Position numbers and translations under genes: made by a program
Assembly (NCBI GenBank): GCA_016205125.1
Contig: JACQJE010000165.1
Span: 1-14,365 of the forward strand
Source of the DNA: Deltaproteobacteria bacterium
GTDB lineage: Bacteria; Bdellovibrionota; O2-12-FULL-43-9; JACQJE01
Length of the DNA stretch: 14,365 nucleotides
Direction: 5' to 3'
Notes under the pieces: generated by a model
What the model saw: only the letters and a program-made list of their open reading frames with translations
The model's database searches: none
What the model was told of the DNA's origin: nothing
In this document: positions 1-7,158 of the stretch, piece after piece
Layout of the letters: every line of letters starts with the position of its first letter
How positions within the stretch are numbered: the first letter of the stretch is position 1

Positions 1-44
1 ACGTAACTATGCTAAAGTTTCAATTGACGTGAGTGGGGGGTAGC
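1..44. repeat. Possible partial copy of the tandem hairpin repeat at the window edge
   Basis: This stretch ends in GAGTGGGGGGTAGC followed by GTAAAATG. That matches the pattern G-tract, then AGCC-like, then GTAAAAT, which closes the next unit (GGGGGAGCC then GTAAAAT at 107-122). The upstream half does not align convincingly. I read it as the eroded end of an additional copy, cut by the window edge. Confidence 0.35.
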
Positions 45-115
45 GTAAAATGAAAACTGTAAGGTACCGTAATTTCTCAGATGACCTCAGGTTATTGAGA
101 AGTTACGGGGGAGCC
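45..115. repeat. Tandem hairpin repeat, copy 1 (71 bp)
   Basis: The unit begins GTAAAATGAAAACTGTAAGG and ends GGGGGAGCC. It contains a long imperfect palindrome: 67-79 (CCGTAATTTCTCA) pairs with 96-108 (TGAGAAGTTACGG), 13 positions with one U-G wobble. Inside it, TGACC and GGTTA pair around a TCA loop. The result is one long rod-shaped hairpin. The unit recurs immediately downstream at a 71-bp offset. Confidence 0.75.
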
Positions 116-191
116 GTAAAATTGAAAGTGTAAGGCACGGTGATTTCTCAGGTAACCTCAGGTTATTGGGAAGTTACGGTTGGTTAACCGT
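116..191. repeat. Tandem hairpin repeat, copy 2 (76 bp)
   Basis: The unit begins GTAAAATTGAAAGTGTAAGG and keeps the same layout as copy 1. Arms GTGATTTCTCA (140-150) and TGGGAAGTTAC (167-177) still pair through G-U wobbles despite several substitutions. The core TAACC-TCA-GGTTA (153-165) is now a perfect stem. Retained pairing with changed sequence hints that the RNA fold is under selection. It is followed by GGTTAACC (182-189). Confidence 0.75.
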
Positions 192-230
192 GTAAATATT
201 GTAATTTCTCTCAGAGAGGGGGGTAAAGCC
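192..230. repeat. Degenerate third repeat copy forming the leader of the downstream gene
   Basis: GTAATTTCTC is shared with copy 1, but the central palindrome is collapsed to CTCTCAGAGAG. The copy ends in GGGGGGTAAAGCC directly before a GTG start. The G-tract of each unit therefore corresponds in position to the ribosome-binding site of the gene at 231, so the repeated unit looks like a duplicated 5' leader. Confidence 0.5.
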
Positions 231-482
231 GTGAATAAGCTAACATTAGTATTTTTTTCTTTGACAATTGCATTGGTGGTTTCGGGAGGATCCCTGCAAA
301 ACGCTCAGGCCATCGAGGATTGCACTTTTACTGTGCTCGATAATCCCAAAGCCTGCGATTTTTTCGAAAACCAAAACCTCTTTATTTTTGAGAAACAGCT
401 CACACACATTTCCGATGAGGATGGAGATGGTATAGGGGAAACATGCCATTATGTTTGCGTGCCTTCCGCAGAACCCCAATGA
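231..482 (+). CDS. Small secreted protein with one thrombospondin-3-like calcium loop
   Basis: This is an 83-residue protein that I do not recognise as a named family. I chose the GTG at 231 over in-frame starts upstream (from 180) for two reasons: a G-rich ribosome site (GAGAGGGGGG) lies 7 nt upstream, and the protein then starts directly with a clean signal peptide. That signal peptide has MNK, a hydrophobic stretch at residues 4-17 and an AQA cleavage site at 25-27. The mature part is about 56 residues with four cysteines (C31, C42, C72, C76), consistent with two disulfides. Residues 62-72, DEDGDGIGETC, match the DxDGDGIGDxC pattern of bacterial thrombospondin type 3 calcium repeats, here as a single loop. 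The likely location is periplasmic or extracellular. The gene is monocistronic, preceded by the hairpin array and followed by a strong terminator. Confidence 0.75.
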   Translation: MNKLTLVFFSLTIALVVSGGSLQNAQAIEDCTFTVLDNPKACDFFENQNLFIFEKQLTHISDEDGDGIGETCHYVCVPSAEPQ

Positions 483-543
483 TGAACCATCTGGGACCCC
501 AGGATCTCGAATTGAGCTTTCTTAAAAAGTGAATGTCAAAAAG

Positions 544-586
544 CCGGAGGTTCGCAAGAAAAGCTAGCCTCCGGATTTTTTTGTTT
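544..586. terminator. Bidirectional intrinsic terminator
   Basis: CCGGAGG (544-550) pairs with CCTCCGG (568-574). On the plus strand the stem is followed by ATTTTTTTG (575-583), terminating the small secreted-protein gene. On the minus strand it is followed by CTTTTT, so it could also stop transcription arriving from truB. It sits between the convergent genes. Confidence 0.8.
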
Positions 587-594
587 TCTTTACA

Positions 595-798
595 GGTAGA
601 CACCGCATAGCCTCCCCCAAAATGCTCTCCCGTACAATTCCTTTCCTTGCCATAGAATTGTCGGGCAATCGCTATAGCACTCTTCCCTTTGATGAAGCCA
701 ATCACAGACGCCACCGATTATTTTTGTGGAATCATGATGCACATGTGAACGTGGTCCGGCATAAGGAGAGCGTCCGAGGATGCGGTGACAAGGCTCCC
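595..798 (-). pseudogene. Decayed IS200/IS605-type transposase (TnpA) fragment
   Basis: Reading the minus strand gives LLMPDHVHMCIMIPQK, then a TAA stop (718-720), then SVASVIGFIKGKSAI continuing through GEHF and GGYAVST. These are hallmark blocks of Y1 (HUH) transposases of the IS200 type: PDHVHM carries the HUH histidines, and the KGKSA and GEHFWARGYxVST blocks follow. The damage is clear. A nonsense codon stands where relatives usually have Tyr (PPKYSVAS). The GEHFWARGY block is reduced to GEHFGGGY. The start is missing, with a possible frameshift near 768-790. Homology stops at about 595, before the C-terminal YxxxQ block bearing the catalytic tyrosine. The fragment begins a few bases after the truB stop. 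Family assignment is from remembered motifs. Confidence 0.75.
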
Positions 799-801
799 AG
801 G

Positions 802-1722
802 CTAACTTGCGCCAAAGAAGACGCGGACGAGGTCGATGATTCCCTCGTTTTTAACCTTCCCGACGGCGACCAGCCCTCCACTCTTTTCATCCAGGAGACG
901 CACGCAGCTCTGGTCACGAAACGAGGCGCACTGAACAGGAGGCCGGTGCAGGGGGATTCCATTTCGCACTCTGCGCACCTCGTGAGGTGCAAGGAAAAGT
1001 GACGGGAACATCGGCAATGCATCTGCCGGCCGGATCATCACCTCTTCCAATGCGGCAGGGTTGTCCCGCACCTTCTCTTCCAAAGTCTCCAGGGTGAGCG
1101 CGGAAGATTTGGAAAAAATACCGCTCTGCAGACGATCGAGATGAACAAGATGGGCAAGAGATCCCAGACTTCTCCCGAGGGCCTTGACGAGAGAACGAAT
1201 GTAGGTCCCCTTTGCGCAGTGGATCTCCAAGGTCGCGTGTGGAAGACTGAAATCAATCAAATCGATTTGGTAAATCAGACTCTTTCGCCGGGGGAGTTCC
1301 TTCACTTCAATCCCTCGGTGCGCATAGAAATAGAGAGGCCTTCCGCCCACCTTGACTGCCGAATGAAGTGGAATTTCCAGTTCGATCTCACCACAATAGT
1401 GGGACAATTCCCTGCGAAGCCGCTCGGGAGTCACCTCTTCCCATTCTGCCGCCGCCACTACATCTCCTTCCACGTCCCCTGTATCTGTTTCGGACCCGAA
1501 ACGGACCGTTGCCTGGTAACATTTGTCATCCAGCGCAAGAAACTGGACAAGCTTGGTCGCCTCATTGACGCAAATCGGCAATACGCCTGTGGCAAATGGG
1601 TCGAGAGTTCCCGTGTGGCCTGTTTTCTTCGCGGAAAGAAGGCGCTTCACCCCCTGCGTCACTGCGTGGGAGGTAGAGCCGGCAGGTTTATTGATGATGA
1701 CAACACCCGAAGGACACAACAT
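802..1722 (-). CDS. truB: tRNA pseudouridine(55) synthase TruB
   Basis: TruB isomerises U55 of the T-loop in most tRNAs to pseudouridine. The 306-residue protein has the family opening GVVIINKPAG (residues 6-15, the KPxG block) and the catalytic motif GHTGTLDPFATGVLPI, with the catalytic aspartate at D41. A TyrTyr-type block (CYQATVRFG) and the late GTYIRSLVKALG block also match. The C-terminal part (about 235-306) is the expected TruB C-terminal/PUA-like region. Length is normal. The ATG lies 2 nt after the nrnA stop, so it is the last gene of the rimP operon here. No rpsO or pnp follows; a transposase remnant abuts the stop codon. Confidence 0.97.
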   Translation of the reverse strand: MLCPSGVVIINKPAGSTSHAVTQGVKRLLSAKKTGHTGTLDPFATGVLPICVNEATKLVQFLALDDKCYQATVRFGSETDTGDVEGDVVAAAEWEEVTPERLRRELSHYCGEIELEIPLHSAVKVGGRPLYFYAHRGIEVKELPRRKSLIYQIDLIDFSLPHATLEIHCAKGTYIRSLVKALGRSLGSLAHLVHLDRLQSGIFSKSSALTLETLEEKVRDNPAALEEVMIRPADALPMFPSLFLAPHEVRRVRNGIPLHRPPVQCASFRDQSCVRLLDEKSGGLVAVGKVKNEGIIDLVRVFFGAS

Positions 1723-1724
1723 GC

Positions 1725-2699
1725 TTATAGCTTTGACAAAGCGCGCCGGACGGCGGACGAAATCTGTTTTTTGACGGATTCAAGAGAACCATTCAGGCGG
1801 CATCCCGCTGCGGCATAATGCCCGCCGCCGCCAAACTCTTTGCAAATCTCTGCGACACTCACACGGCCCTTTGAGCGCATGCTCATTTTAAACTGGTTCT
1901 CCGCGCTTTCTTTAAAGAAAACTGAAACTTCGACACCCTCGATTCCGCGGGGGTAATTGATAAACCCTTCCGACCACTCCTGCTCAATATTGAACTCCCT
2001 CAAATCTCTCTGCAGCATCGTAATGTGAGAGTATTTTCCGCCGCATTCCACTTCAATTGAAGAGAGAACCCTCTGCAAAAGATCGAGCTTCTTTTTGGGG
2101 TAGGTTTCAAAAAGATAATCCGCAACGTCTTTCGCATTGACACCGATCTCAATCATCTCTGCGGCAAGGTGCAGACATTCAGAGGTCGTATTGGAATACC
2201 GGAACGATCCTGTATCCGTAATGAGCGTACAGTAAATATTTGCAGCGATTTCCCGCGTGACTTTGCATCCCAAAGCTTTTAAGACCGAATTGACCACCTG
2301 CCCCGTACTGCTTGCCTTTCCATCTACGATATTGAGATCGCCGAATCTCGTGTTGGTAATATGGTGGTCAATATTCACTAAGGTAGAATAGGGGCGCATT
2401 TTGATGACTGGCTCACCGACCATATTGAAATCCCCCATGTCGACAGCGAAGAATAAATCAACCGGACGAGCGGGGAGAGTACTCGTGACCCGGTCTGTGC
2501 CGGGGAGAAAACGCAATATCTGGGGAATGGGGTCGACATTGTAGATCATCACCTCTTTTCCCAACTCCTCCAAACCTAAACCAAGTGCAATAGAAGAGCC
2601 GAGTGCGTCTCCCTCTGGATTGCCATGAGAGGCAACAAGAACCGACTTGCTTCTCGAGAGAAGCTTCCGAAGCTGATCGAACTGTTCTGTAAAGTCCAT
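1725..2699 (-). CDS. nrnA: DHH/DHHA1 phosphoesterase, NrnA-type nanoRNase/pAp phosphatase
   Basis: This 324-residue DHH-superfamily protein probably degrades 2-5 nt RNAs and may dephosphorylate pAp, as NrnA does. Metal-binding motifs are visible: motif I HGNPEGDALGS (H25, D31), the DMGD block (D87, D90), the signature DHH at 111-113 and TDTGSFRYSN (D162). The DHHA1 substrate-binding glycine motif GGGHYAAAG follows at 291-299. Motif I has NPEGD rather than the commoner NPDGD, a substitution I believe occurs in the family. The start ATG overlaps the rbfA stop by one base (TAATG), and the end lies 2 nt before truB, so it is translationally coupled in the operon. The position between rbfA and truB is typical of nrnA. 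Confidence 0.92.
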   Translation of the reverse strand: MDFTEQFDQLRKLLSRSKSVLVASHGNPEGDALGSSIALGLGLEELGKEVMIYNVDPIPQILRFLPGTDRVTSTLPARPVDLFFAVDMGDFNMVGEPVIKMRPYSTLVNIDHHITNTRFGDLNIVDGKASSTGQVVNSVLKALGCKVTREIAANIYCTLITDTGSFRYSNTTSECLHLAAEMIEIGVNAKDVADYLFETYPKKKLDLLQRVLSSIEVECGGKYSHITMLQRDLREFNIEQEWSEGFINYPRGIEGVEVSVFFKESAENQFKMSMRSKGRVSVAEICKEFGGGGHYAAAGCRLNGSLESVKKQISSAVRRALSKL

Positions 2700-3061
2700 T
2701 ATTCTTCCCCACGCTCTTTCTTCAATTTAGCCAAGAGAGAATCGATACGCATCCCATAGAGAGTAGAATCATCATAAAAGAACTCCAGCTCTGGCACAAA
2801 CCTCAGCCTCAAGTGGTCCGCCAGCCAGTTGCGAAGCCAGCCTTTTACCCGGGAGAGCCCCTTTTCAATTGCATTCTTCTTATCAAGATCGTCTGCCATG
2901 ACGCTGTAATAGACTCGGGCAATGCGCAGATCGGGAGTCATTCTGACGTAAGTAATTGTAAGGAGAGAAAGGCTGGGATCCTTGATGTGAAACAAGAAAA
3001 CCTGGGCCAACTCCTCTTTGACCAGATCGCCAACCTTTTGAACGCGCGTATCGTTAACCAC
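2699..3061 (-). CDS. rbfA: 30S ribosome-binding factor RbfA
   Basis: RbfA is a small KH-fold factor that binds pre-30S subunits and helps mature the 5' end of 16S rRNA, with a role in cold adaptation. The 120-residue protein shows the family pattern: basic N-terminus, LVKEELAQVF helix, the IKDPSLSLLTITYVRMTPDLRIARVYYSV core (about residues 26-54) and LRLRFVPELEFFYDDST near the C-terminus. The start is GTG at 3061, directly after the infB stop TAA with no spacer, and I see no strong ribosome site. Translation is therefore probably by coupling to infB. Its stop overlaps the nrnA start by one base. Confidence 0.95.
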   Translation of the reverse strand: MVNDTRVQKVGDLVKEELAQVFLFHIKDPSLSLLTITYVRMTPDLRIARVYYSVMADDLDKKNAIEKGLSRVKGWLRNWLADHLRLRFVPELEFFYDDSTLYGMRIDSLLAKLKKERGEE

Positions 3062-5587
3062 TTATTTTTTTTCTGCCATCTCATAAGAGATGATCACATC
3101 TCCCTCTTTGAGATCCTTGAAGTTTTCGATGGCAATCCCGCATTCGTAGCCTTCGGCCACTTCCCGGACATCTTCTTTAAATCTCTTGACAGAAGAAAGC
3201 TTCCCTTCGAATACGACCTCATCGCCGCGCATCAGACGAACGAGACTTCCACGCTTTATCTTCCCTTCAAGCACCATAGATCCAGCAATAGTACCTACCT
3301 TGCTGACATGGAAAAGAGAACGAACTTCTGCCCGACCGAGAATCTGCTCTTCAAATTTGGGCTCCAGCATTCCTTCCAGCGCTTTTTGCACCTCTTCCAC
3401 CGCCTCATAGATGATGGAATAGGTTTTAATATCAACGCCCTGACGTTCCGCCGCTTCCTTTGCTTTGGTATCAACGCCCACATGGAACCCAATAACAACT
3501 CCTTCTGAGGCTGCTGCCAGATTGACATCGTTCTCATTGATCACGCCGACACCGGAGTGAATGACATTGACGTGAATATCTTCTTTTTGGCATTTTCGAA
3601 GCGATTCCCGAAGCGCTTCGATCGATCCCTGAACATCTCCCTTGAGGATGAGTTTGAGCTCTTTCCTGCCCTCTGCTTCCACCTGCTCAAAGAAATTCTC
3701 GAGTGTCACCTTTGTTCTCTCTTCAACGGATTCCGCCTTCTGTTGGAGCAAGCGGAGATCGGCAACCTCCTTTGCAATCTCCTCATTCTTGACGGCGTAG
3801 AGAAGAGAGCCCGCTTGAGGAACATCGGACAAACCGAGAATCTCGACCGGCATACTCAAAAACGCCTCCCGCACTGGATTTCCATGATCATCCATCATGG
3901 CTCTCACTTTGCCAGTGCAGGTTCCGCAAACAATGATGTCTCCTGTTTTCAATGTCCCTTCCTGAATCAGGATATCAGCCACCGGACCACGCCCGCGATC
4001 GATCCTCGCCTCCAGCACAATCCCTTTCGCAGGAAGCGTGGAGTCCCCTTTAAGCTCAAGCATTTCTGCCTGAAGCGCAATCAGTTCCAGAAGTTCGGGA
4101 ATTCCTGTCCCCTTCAGGGCAGAAACAGGGGCCATGATCGTATTGCCTCCCCAATCTTCGGCAATCACTCCATGGCTTGAAAGCTCCTGTTTAACTCGAT
4201 CTGGCGCCGCCTGAGGTTTATCAATTTTATTGATCGCCACAATAATGGGGACATTGGCTGCTTTGGCGTGATCAATCGCTTCCACTGTCTGGGGCATGAC
4301 GCCATCATCGGCCGCAACCACTAAGATCACAATGTCGGTACACTTTGCTCCTCTGGCCCGCATGGCCGTAAATGCTTCGTGACCGGGTGTGTCAATAAAC
4401 GTGATGACATCCTTTCCAACTGAGATCTGATAGGCCCCGATATGCTGAGTAATTCCTCCCGCCTCACCCGCCGCAACGCGAGTCTTCCGAATGTAATCGA
4501 GAAGCGATGTTTTGCCATGATCGACATGTCCCATCACCGTCACGACAGGCGGCCTTTTGATCCGATGCTCAGCTTTTGATTCTGGCCGCTTCAAAAGATC
4601 CGCTTCCTGAATGACAATATTTTGAATTTCATATTGGTAATCGTGCGCAACCAAAGAGGCGGCATCTGCATCAATGGTGTCGTTGAGCGTCGCCACTATT
4701 CCGAGATTCATCAACTTTTTCAGAATCTCTCCCGCCTTTACGCCGAGTTCAATCGCGAGATCGCGCACCATGATGGTGCCCTGCATCCTGATGATCCGCT
4801 TGCTCGCCTTCGGAATCGTAATCTCGGTCTTTCTGGGCGGGCGGGTCATCACGGTCGGCGCTTTTTTGGCGGGAATATAGACAATCTTTTCGCTCGGGAG
4901 GACCGGCTCTTCCCCCTCTTCAGGCACAACCACAACCGGCTCTTCCCGCTCATCACGTTTTGCACGGCGCCTGAGCGGGGTCTTCTTCGCAAGTTCATCC
5001 TTTTCCCGCTCAATAAGCTCCTGCAGCTCTTTTGCAGTTTTCTTCCGAACTAAAGTGACTCTCTTCGGCTCCCCTTTTCCAGCCTCCTCTCGCGGTTTGA
5101 CCTGTTCGATCATCTCTTCAATCGAAATCGCCGTCTTCTTCTGCGGCTCACTGACCCTGCCACGCGGCTCGGCTGGCGCCTCCTCCTTTTTTGAAGAGAT
5201 TTCCTCTTCCTCTGAGGGGAGATCTACCCCCCTTTCCTCTTCAATTTTCTGAATCGCGCTCTGAATGGCCCCTTCCACCTCTGCTTCAGCTTCGGACAGC
5301 ATGCGGCGGCGGCGGCGGATAATGGTCGGCTGAACGCGCTGCTCTTCAACAGCAACGCTCCCCTCCTCTCTCTGTTCGATGCGGGTGCGGATCGTCTGGT
5401 CCCGTTTCGATTTTACTTCAATCTCCGCTGTCATTCTCTTCTGCACGGCATCGATCTGCTCCGAAGAAAGCGCTGCCATGTGAGTGGTGATCTTAAAACC
5501 ACACTCCTGCAGTTTGGCAAGGAGCTCTTTAGAGCTCAGATTGAGCTGTTTTGCGAATTCGTAAACTTTAACTTTCTTAGAACTCAT
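3062..5587 (-). CDS. infB: Translation initiation factor IF-2
   Basis: IF2 is the GTPase that brings fMet-tRNA to the 30S subunit and drives subunit joining. I start it at the ATG at 5587 (841 residues), because a perfect AAGGAGGT lies 6 nt upstream and the protein then opens [20 protein letters not shown], a classic IF2 N-terminal domain. A longer in-frame reading from 5641 would run through the palindrome and is rejected. Then come a charged Arg/Glu/Lys linker (about 60-250) and a second IF2_N-like segment (about 270-330). The G domain carries G1 GHVDHGKT (353-360), G3 DTPGH (399-403), G4 NKID (453-456) and G5 SAL (489-491). The remainder is the usual IF2 domain II/III/C region. The stop codon touches the rbfA start. 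The start region is locked in a palindrome (5578-5761). Confidence 0.97.
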   Translation of the reverse strand: MSSKKVKVYEFAKQLNLSSKELLAKLQECGFKITTHMAALSSEQIDAVQKRMTAEIEVKSKRDQTIRTRIEQREEGSVAVEEQRVQPTIIRRRRRMLSEAEAEVEGAIQSAIQKIEEERGVDLPSEEEEISSKKEEAPAEPRGRVSEPQKKTAISIEEMIEQVKPREEAGKGEPKRVTLVRKKTAKELQELIEREKDELAKKTPLRRRAKRDEREEPVVVVPEEGEEPVLPSEKIVYIPAKKAPTVMTRPPRKTEITIPKASKRIIRMQGTIMVRDLAIELGVKAGEILKKLMNLGIVATLNDTIDADAASLVAHDYQYEIQNIVIQEADLLKRPESKAEHRIKRPPVVTVMGHVDHGKTSLLDYIRKTRVAAGEAGGITQHIGAYQISVGKDVITFIDTPGHEAFTAMRARGAKCTDIVILVVAADDGVMPQTVEAIDHAKAANVPIIVAINKIDKPQAAPDRVKQELSSHGVIAEDWGGNTIMAPVSALKGTGIPELLELIALQAEMLELKGDSTLPAKGIVLEARIDRGRGPVADILIQEGTLKTGDIIVCGTCTGKVRAMMDDHGNPVREAFLSMPVEILGLSDVPQAGSLLYAVKNEEIAKEVADLRLLQQKAESVEERTKVTLENFFEQVEAEGRKELKLILKGDVQGSIEALRESLRKCQKEDIHVNVIHSGVGVINENDVNLAAASEGVVIGFHVGVDTKAKEAAERQGVDIKTYSIIYEAVEEVQKALEGMLEPKFEEQILGRAEVRSLFHVSKVGTIAGSMVLEGKIKRGSLVRLMRGDEVVFEGKLSSVKRFKEDVREVAEGYECGIAIENFKDLKEGDVIISYEMAEKK

Positions 5588-5761
5588 TTCATAACCTCCT
5601 TCGTTACGAGGCTGAGTGAAAAGCAAGCAGTCGAGGTACAAAGGGTCAAAATATTCGGAGACGTACTCCCTGTAGTACGTCGAGGATATTTTGACCCTGA
5701 GTACGAAGAGTGCTTGCTTTGCAACCAGCCGCAGTAGAAGGAGGTTATGAAATGAGTTCTA
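5578..5761. repeat. 184-bp palindrome filling the nusA-infB gap
   Basis: The outer arms 5578-5602 and 5737-5761 are perfect reverse complements over 25 bp. Inside, 5620-5629 pairs with 5711-5720 (10 bp). 5642-5656 pairs with 5684-5698 (15 bp, one wobble). GACGTACT (5660-5667) pairs with AGTACGTC (5674-5681) around a 6-nt loop centred near 5670. Segments between these stems pair partially (TAC/GTA, GGCT/AGCC). In operon mRNA the 5' arm begins exactly with the nusA stop codon, and the 3' arm holds the infB Shine-Dalgarno, start codon and codons 2-3. The middle stem is more diverged than the outer arms. No flanking direct repeat is visible. It could be an inverted duplication, a palindromic mobile element or a regulatory hairpin. 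Confidence 0.9.
5585..5602 (-). promoter_or_regulatory. infB ribosome-binding site sequestered in the palindrome stem
   Basis: On the minus strand AAGGAGGT (5601-5594) lies 6 nt before the ATG (5587-5585). The complementary ACCTCCTT sits in the other arm (as AACCTCCTTC, 5746-5737 on the minus strand), just after the nusA stop. Full pairing would hide both the ribosome site and the start codon. A ribosome terminating on nusA would cover the base of this stem, which suggests translational coupling; that is inference. Confidence 0.6.
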
Positions 5762-7108
5762 TTCATTCTTCTCCTCAACCTGCTCTTCACTCACCGACGC
5801 AGAGGCATCTGCTTTCTCGCTCTCAGGTGTGGATTCCTCAGCTCTTGTACTCTCTGGCTCCCCTATTTCCGCCTTCTTTGTGAGCGCTTCTTGAGCGGCC
5901 TGATGGATAAGCGATCCCTTTTCCTCTCCAATACCCGCTACTTTACTCAGCTGTTCCGGATTGGCCCGCACCACATCATCAATTGTAAAATAGTTGTTCT
6001 GGTAAAGCGCCATGGCAATGGTGTCTCCCACGCCCTCGATGCTCTTGAGCTCAGCAATGGCCTTCTGTCTCCGCGCAGTCACTTCCGTTTCTCCAGCAAT
6101 ATCGAGCTTCCAGCCTGTCAATTTGGATGCGAGACGGACGTTCTGCCCTCTCCTGCCAATCGCGAGCGAGAGTTGATCATCCGCAACGACCACTTCCATA
6201 CTCTTCATTTCTTTATTGATCTTTACACTGGAAATCTGCGCAGGCGCCAACGCACTGGAAACAAACGTGGCTGGATCAGCAGACCAGGGAACAATATCGA
6301 TCTTCTCCCCCTTGAGTTCATTGACAATGCTCTGCACGCGAGAACCTTTCATTCCGACGCAAGCCCCTACTGGATCGACATTGCTCTCCTTCGAAGTCAC
6401 AGCGATCTTGGCTCTTGCCCCCGGCTCCCGCGCTGCTGTCTGAATAGAGACAATCCCGTCGCTGATCTCCGGAACCTCCATCTCGAAGAGTTTCACGACA
6501 TACTCTGTGCAAGCCCGCGAGAGAATAATCTGAGGGCCATAGGAAGTTTCCACAACGTCTAAAAGATAAGCCTGGACTCGGTCATTAACTCGAAATTGCT
6601 CTCCGGGAATCATTTCTCTCAGTGGAAGTCTCGCTTCGGTACGCCCTAAATCGATGACCAAAGAGCCCCGCTCAATCCGGCGGGCAATGCCGGTGATAAT
6701 CTCTCCTTTCCTTCCAACATAGTCTCCAAAAATAATCGAATGTTCAGCCTCCCGCACTTTCTGAATAATCACCTGCTTCGCTGCTTGCGCCGCAATCCGG
6801 CCAAAACTAGCCGCGTCGAGTTTCACACCCAGACTGTCTCCCTCTGTTGTTTCCGGATCGAGTTTGTGCGCTTCTTCTACGGTGATCTCCAGGGCAGGAT
6901 CCGTTACCTCTTTCACAACCGTCTTGAACTGAAAGAGCTCAATTTCTCCCATTTCTTCGTTATAATGCGCTTCGAGTTCTGCCTCCAGCCCATACTTCTT
7001 ATGTGCAGCGGCCTCCACAGCACTTTCGAGGGCTTCGATCACTATGCTCTTATCGATTCCCTTTTCGCGACCTACCTGTTCAATGATTCTCGCTAGTTCC
7101 GGCAACAT
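5759..7108 (-). CDS. nusA: Transcription termination/antitermination factor NusA
   Basis: NusA binds RNA polymerase and nascent RNA and modulates pausing, intrinsic termination and antitermination. The 449-residue protein has the N-terminal polymerase-binding domain (about 1-125, with EALESAVEAAAHKKYG), an S1 domain (about 130-200) and KH1 with the conserved VDPVGACVGMKGSRVQ. KH2 follows with LSLAIGRRGQNVRLASKLTG, then one helix-hairpin-helix-like C-terminal repeat (about 350-410, LKSIEGVGDTIAMALYQNNY). The final 40 or so residues are a Glu/Ser-rich acidic tail of low complexity. ATG at 7108 has AAGGAG about 9 nt upstream. It follows rimP by 50 bp, and its stop codon TAG is the first triplet of the palindrome arm shared with the infB start. 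No ylxR/rpl7Ae-like gene is present between nusA and infB. Confidence 0.97.
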   Translation of the reverse strand: MLPELARIIEQVGREKGIDKSIVIEALESAVEAAAHKKYGLEAELEAHYNEEMGEIELFQFKTVVKEVTDPALEITVEEAHKLDPETTEGDSLGVKLDAASFGRIAAQAAKQVIIQKVREAEHSIIFGDYVGRKGEIITGIARRIERGSLVIDLGRTEARLPLREMIPGEQFRVNDRVQAYLLDVVETSYGPQIILSRACTEYVVKLFEMEVPEISDGIVSIQTAAREPGARAKIAVTSKESNVDPVGACVGMKGSRVQSIVNELKGEKIDIVPWSADPATFVSSALAPAQISSVKINKEMKSMEVVVADDQLSLAIGRRGQNVRLASKLTGWKLDIAGETEVTARRQKAIAELKSIEGVGDTIAMALYQNNYFTIDDVVRANPEQLSKVAGIGEEKGSLIHQAAQEALTKKAEIGEPESTRAEESTPESEKADASASVSEEQVEEKNE

Positions 7109-7158
7109 TCATTCCTTCTCCTTCTTAAATAGACTCCCCTGAAAATAGCGCGATCTTC

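Noticed and set aside
45-191. Hairpin repeats as a CRISPR array or integron attC sites
   Set aside because: The units are contiguous with no unique spacers, and the palindrome lacks proper R' and R'' core-site pairs (GTTRRRY/RYYYAAC).
180-230. Upstream in-frame start (TTG) for the small secreted protein
   Set aside because: It would add 17 residues derived from the degenerate repeat in front of a complete signal peptide; the GTG at 231 has the G-rich ribosome site.
400-714. 104-residue minus-strand ORF treated as an intact gene
   Set aside because: Only its first 40 or so residues match an IS200-type transposase. The rest is antisense to the terminator and the secreted-protein gene, and a stop codon splits the homology upstream.
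1141-1818. 225-residue plus-strand ORF antisense to truB, and similar long antisense ORFs over infB, nusA and pyrD
   Set aside because: They are shadows of well-recognised minus-strand genes, with no ribosome sites or protein-like composition.
5588-5641. 18-residue N-terminal extension of infB in the same frame
   Set aside because: It runs through the palindrome, has no ribosome site, and IF2 homology begins at [11 protein letters not shown], which has a perfect Shine-Dalgarno.
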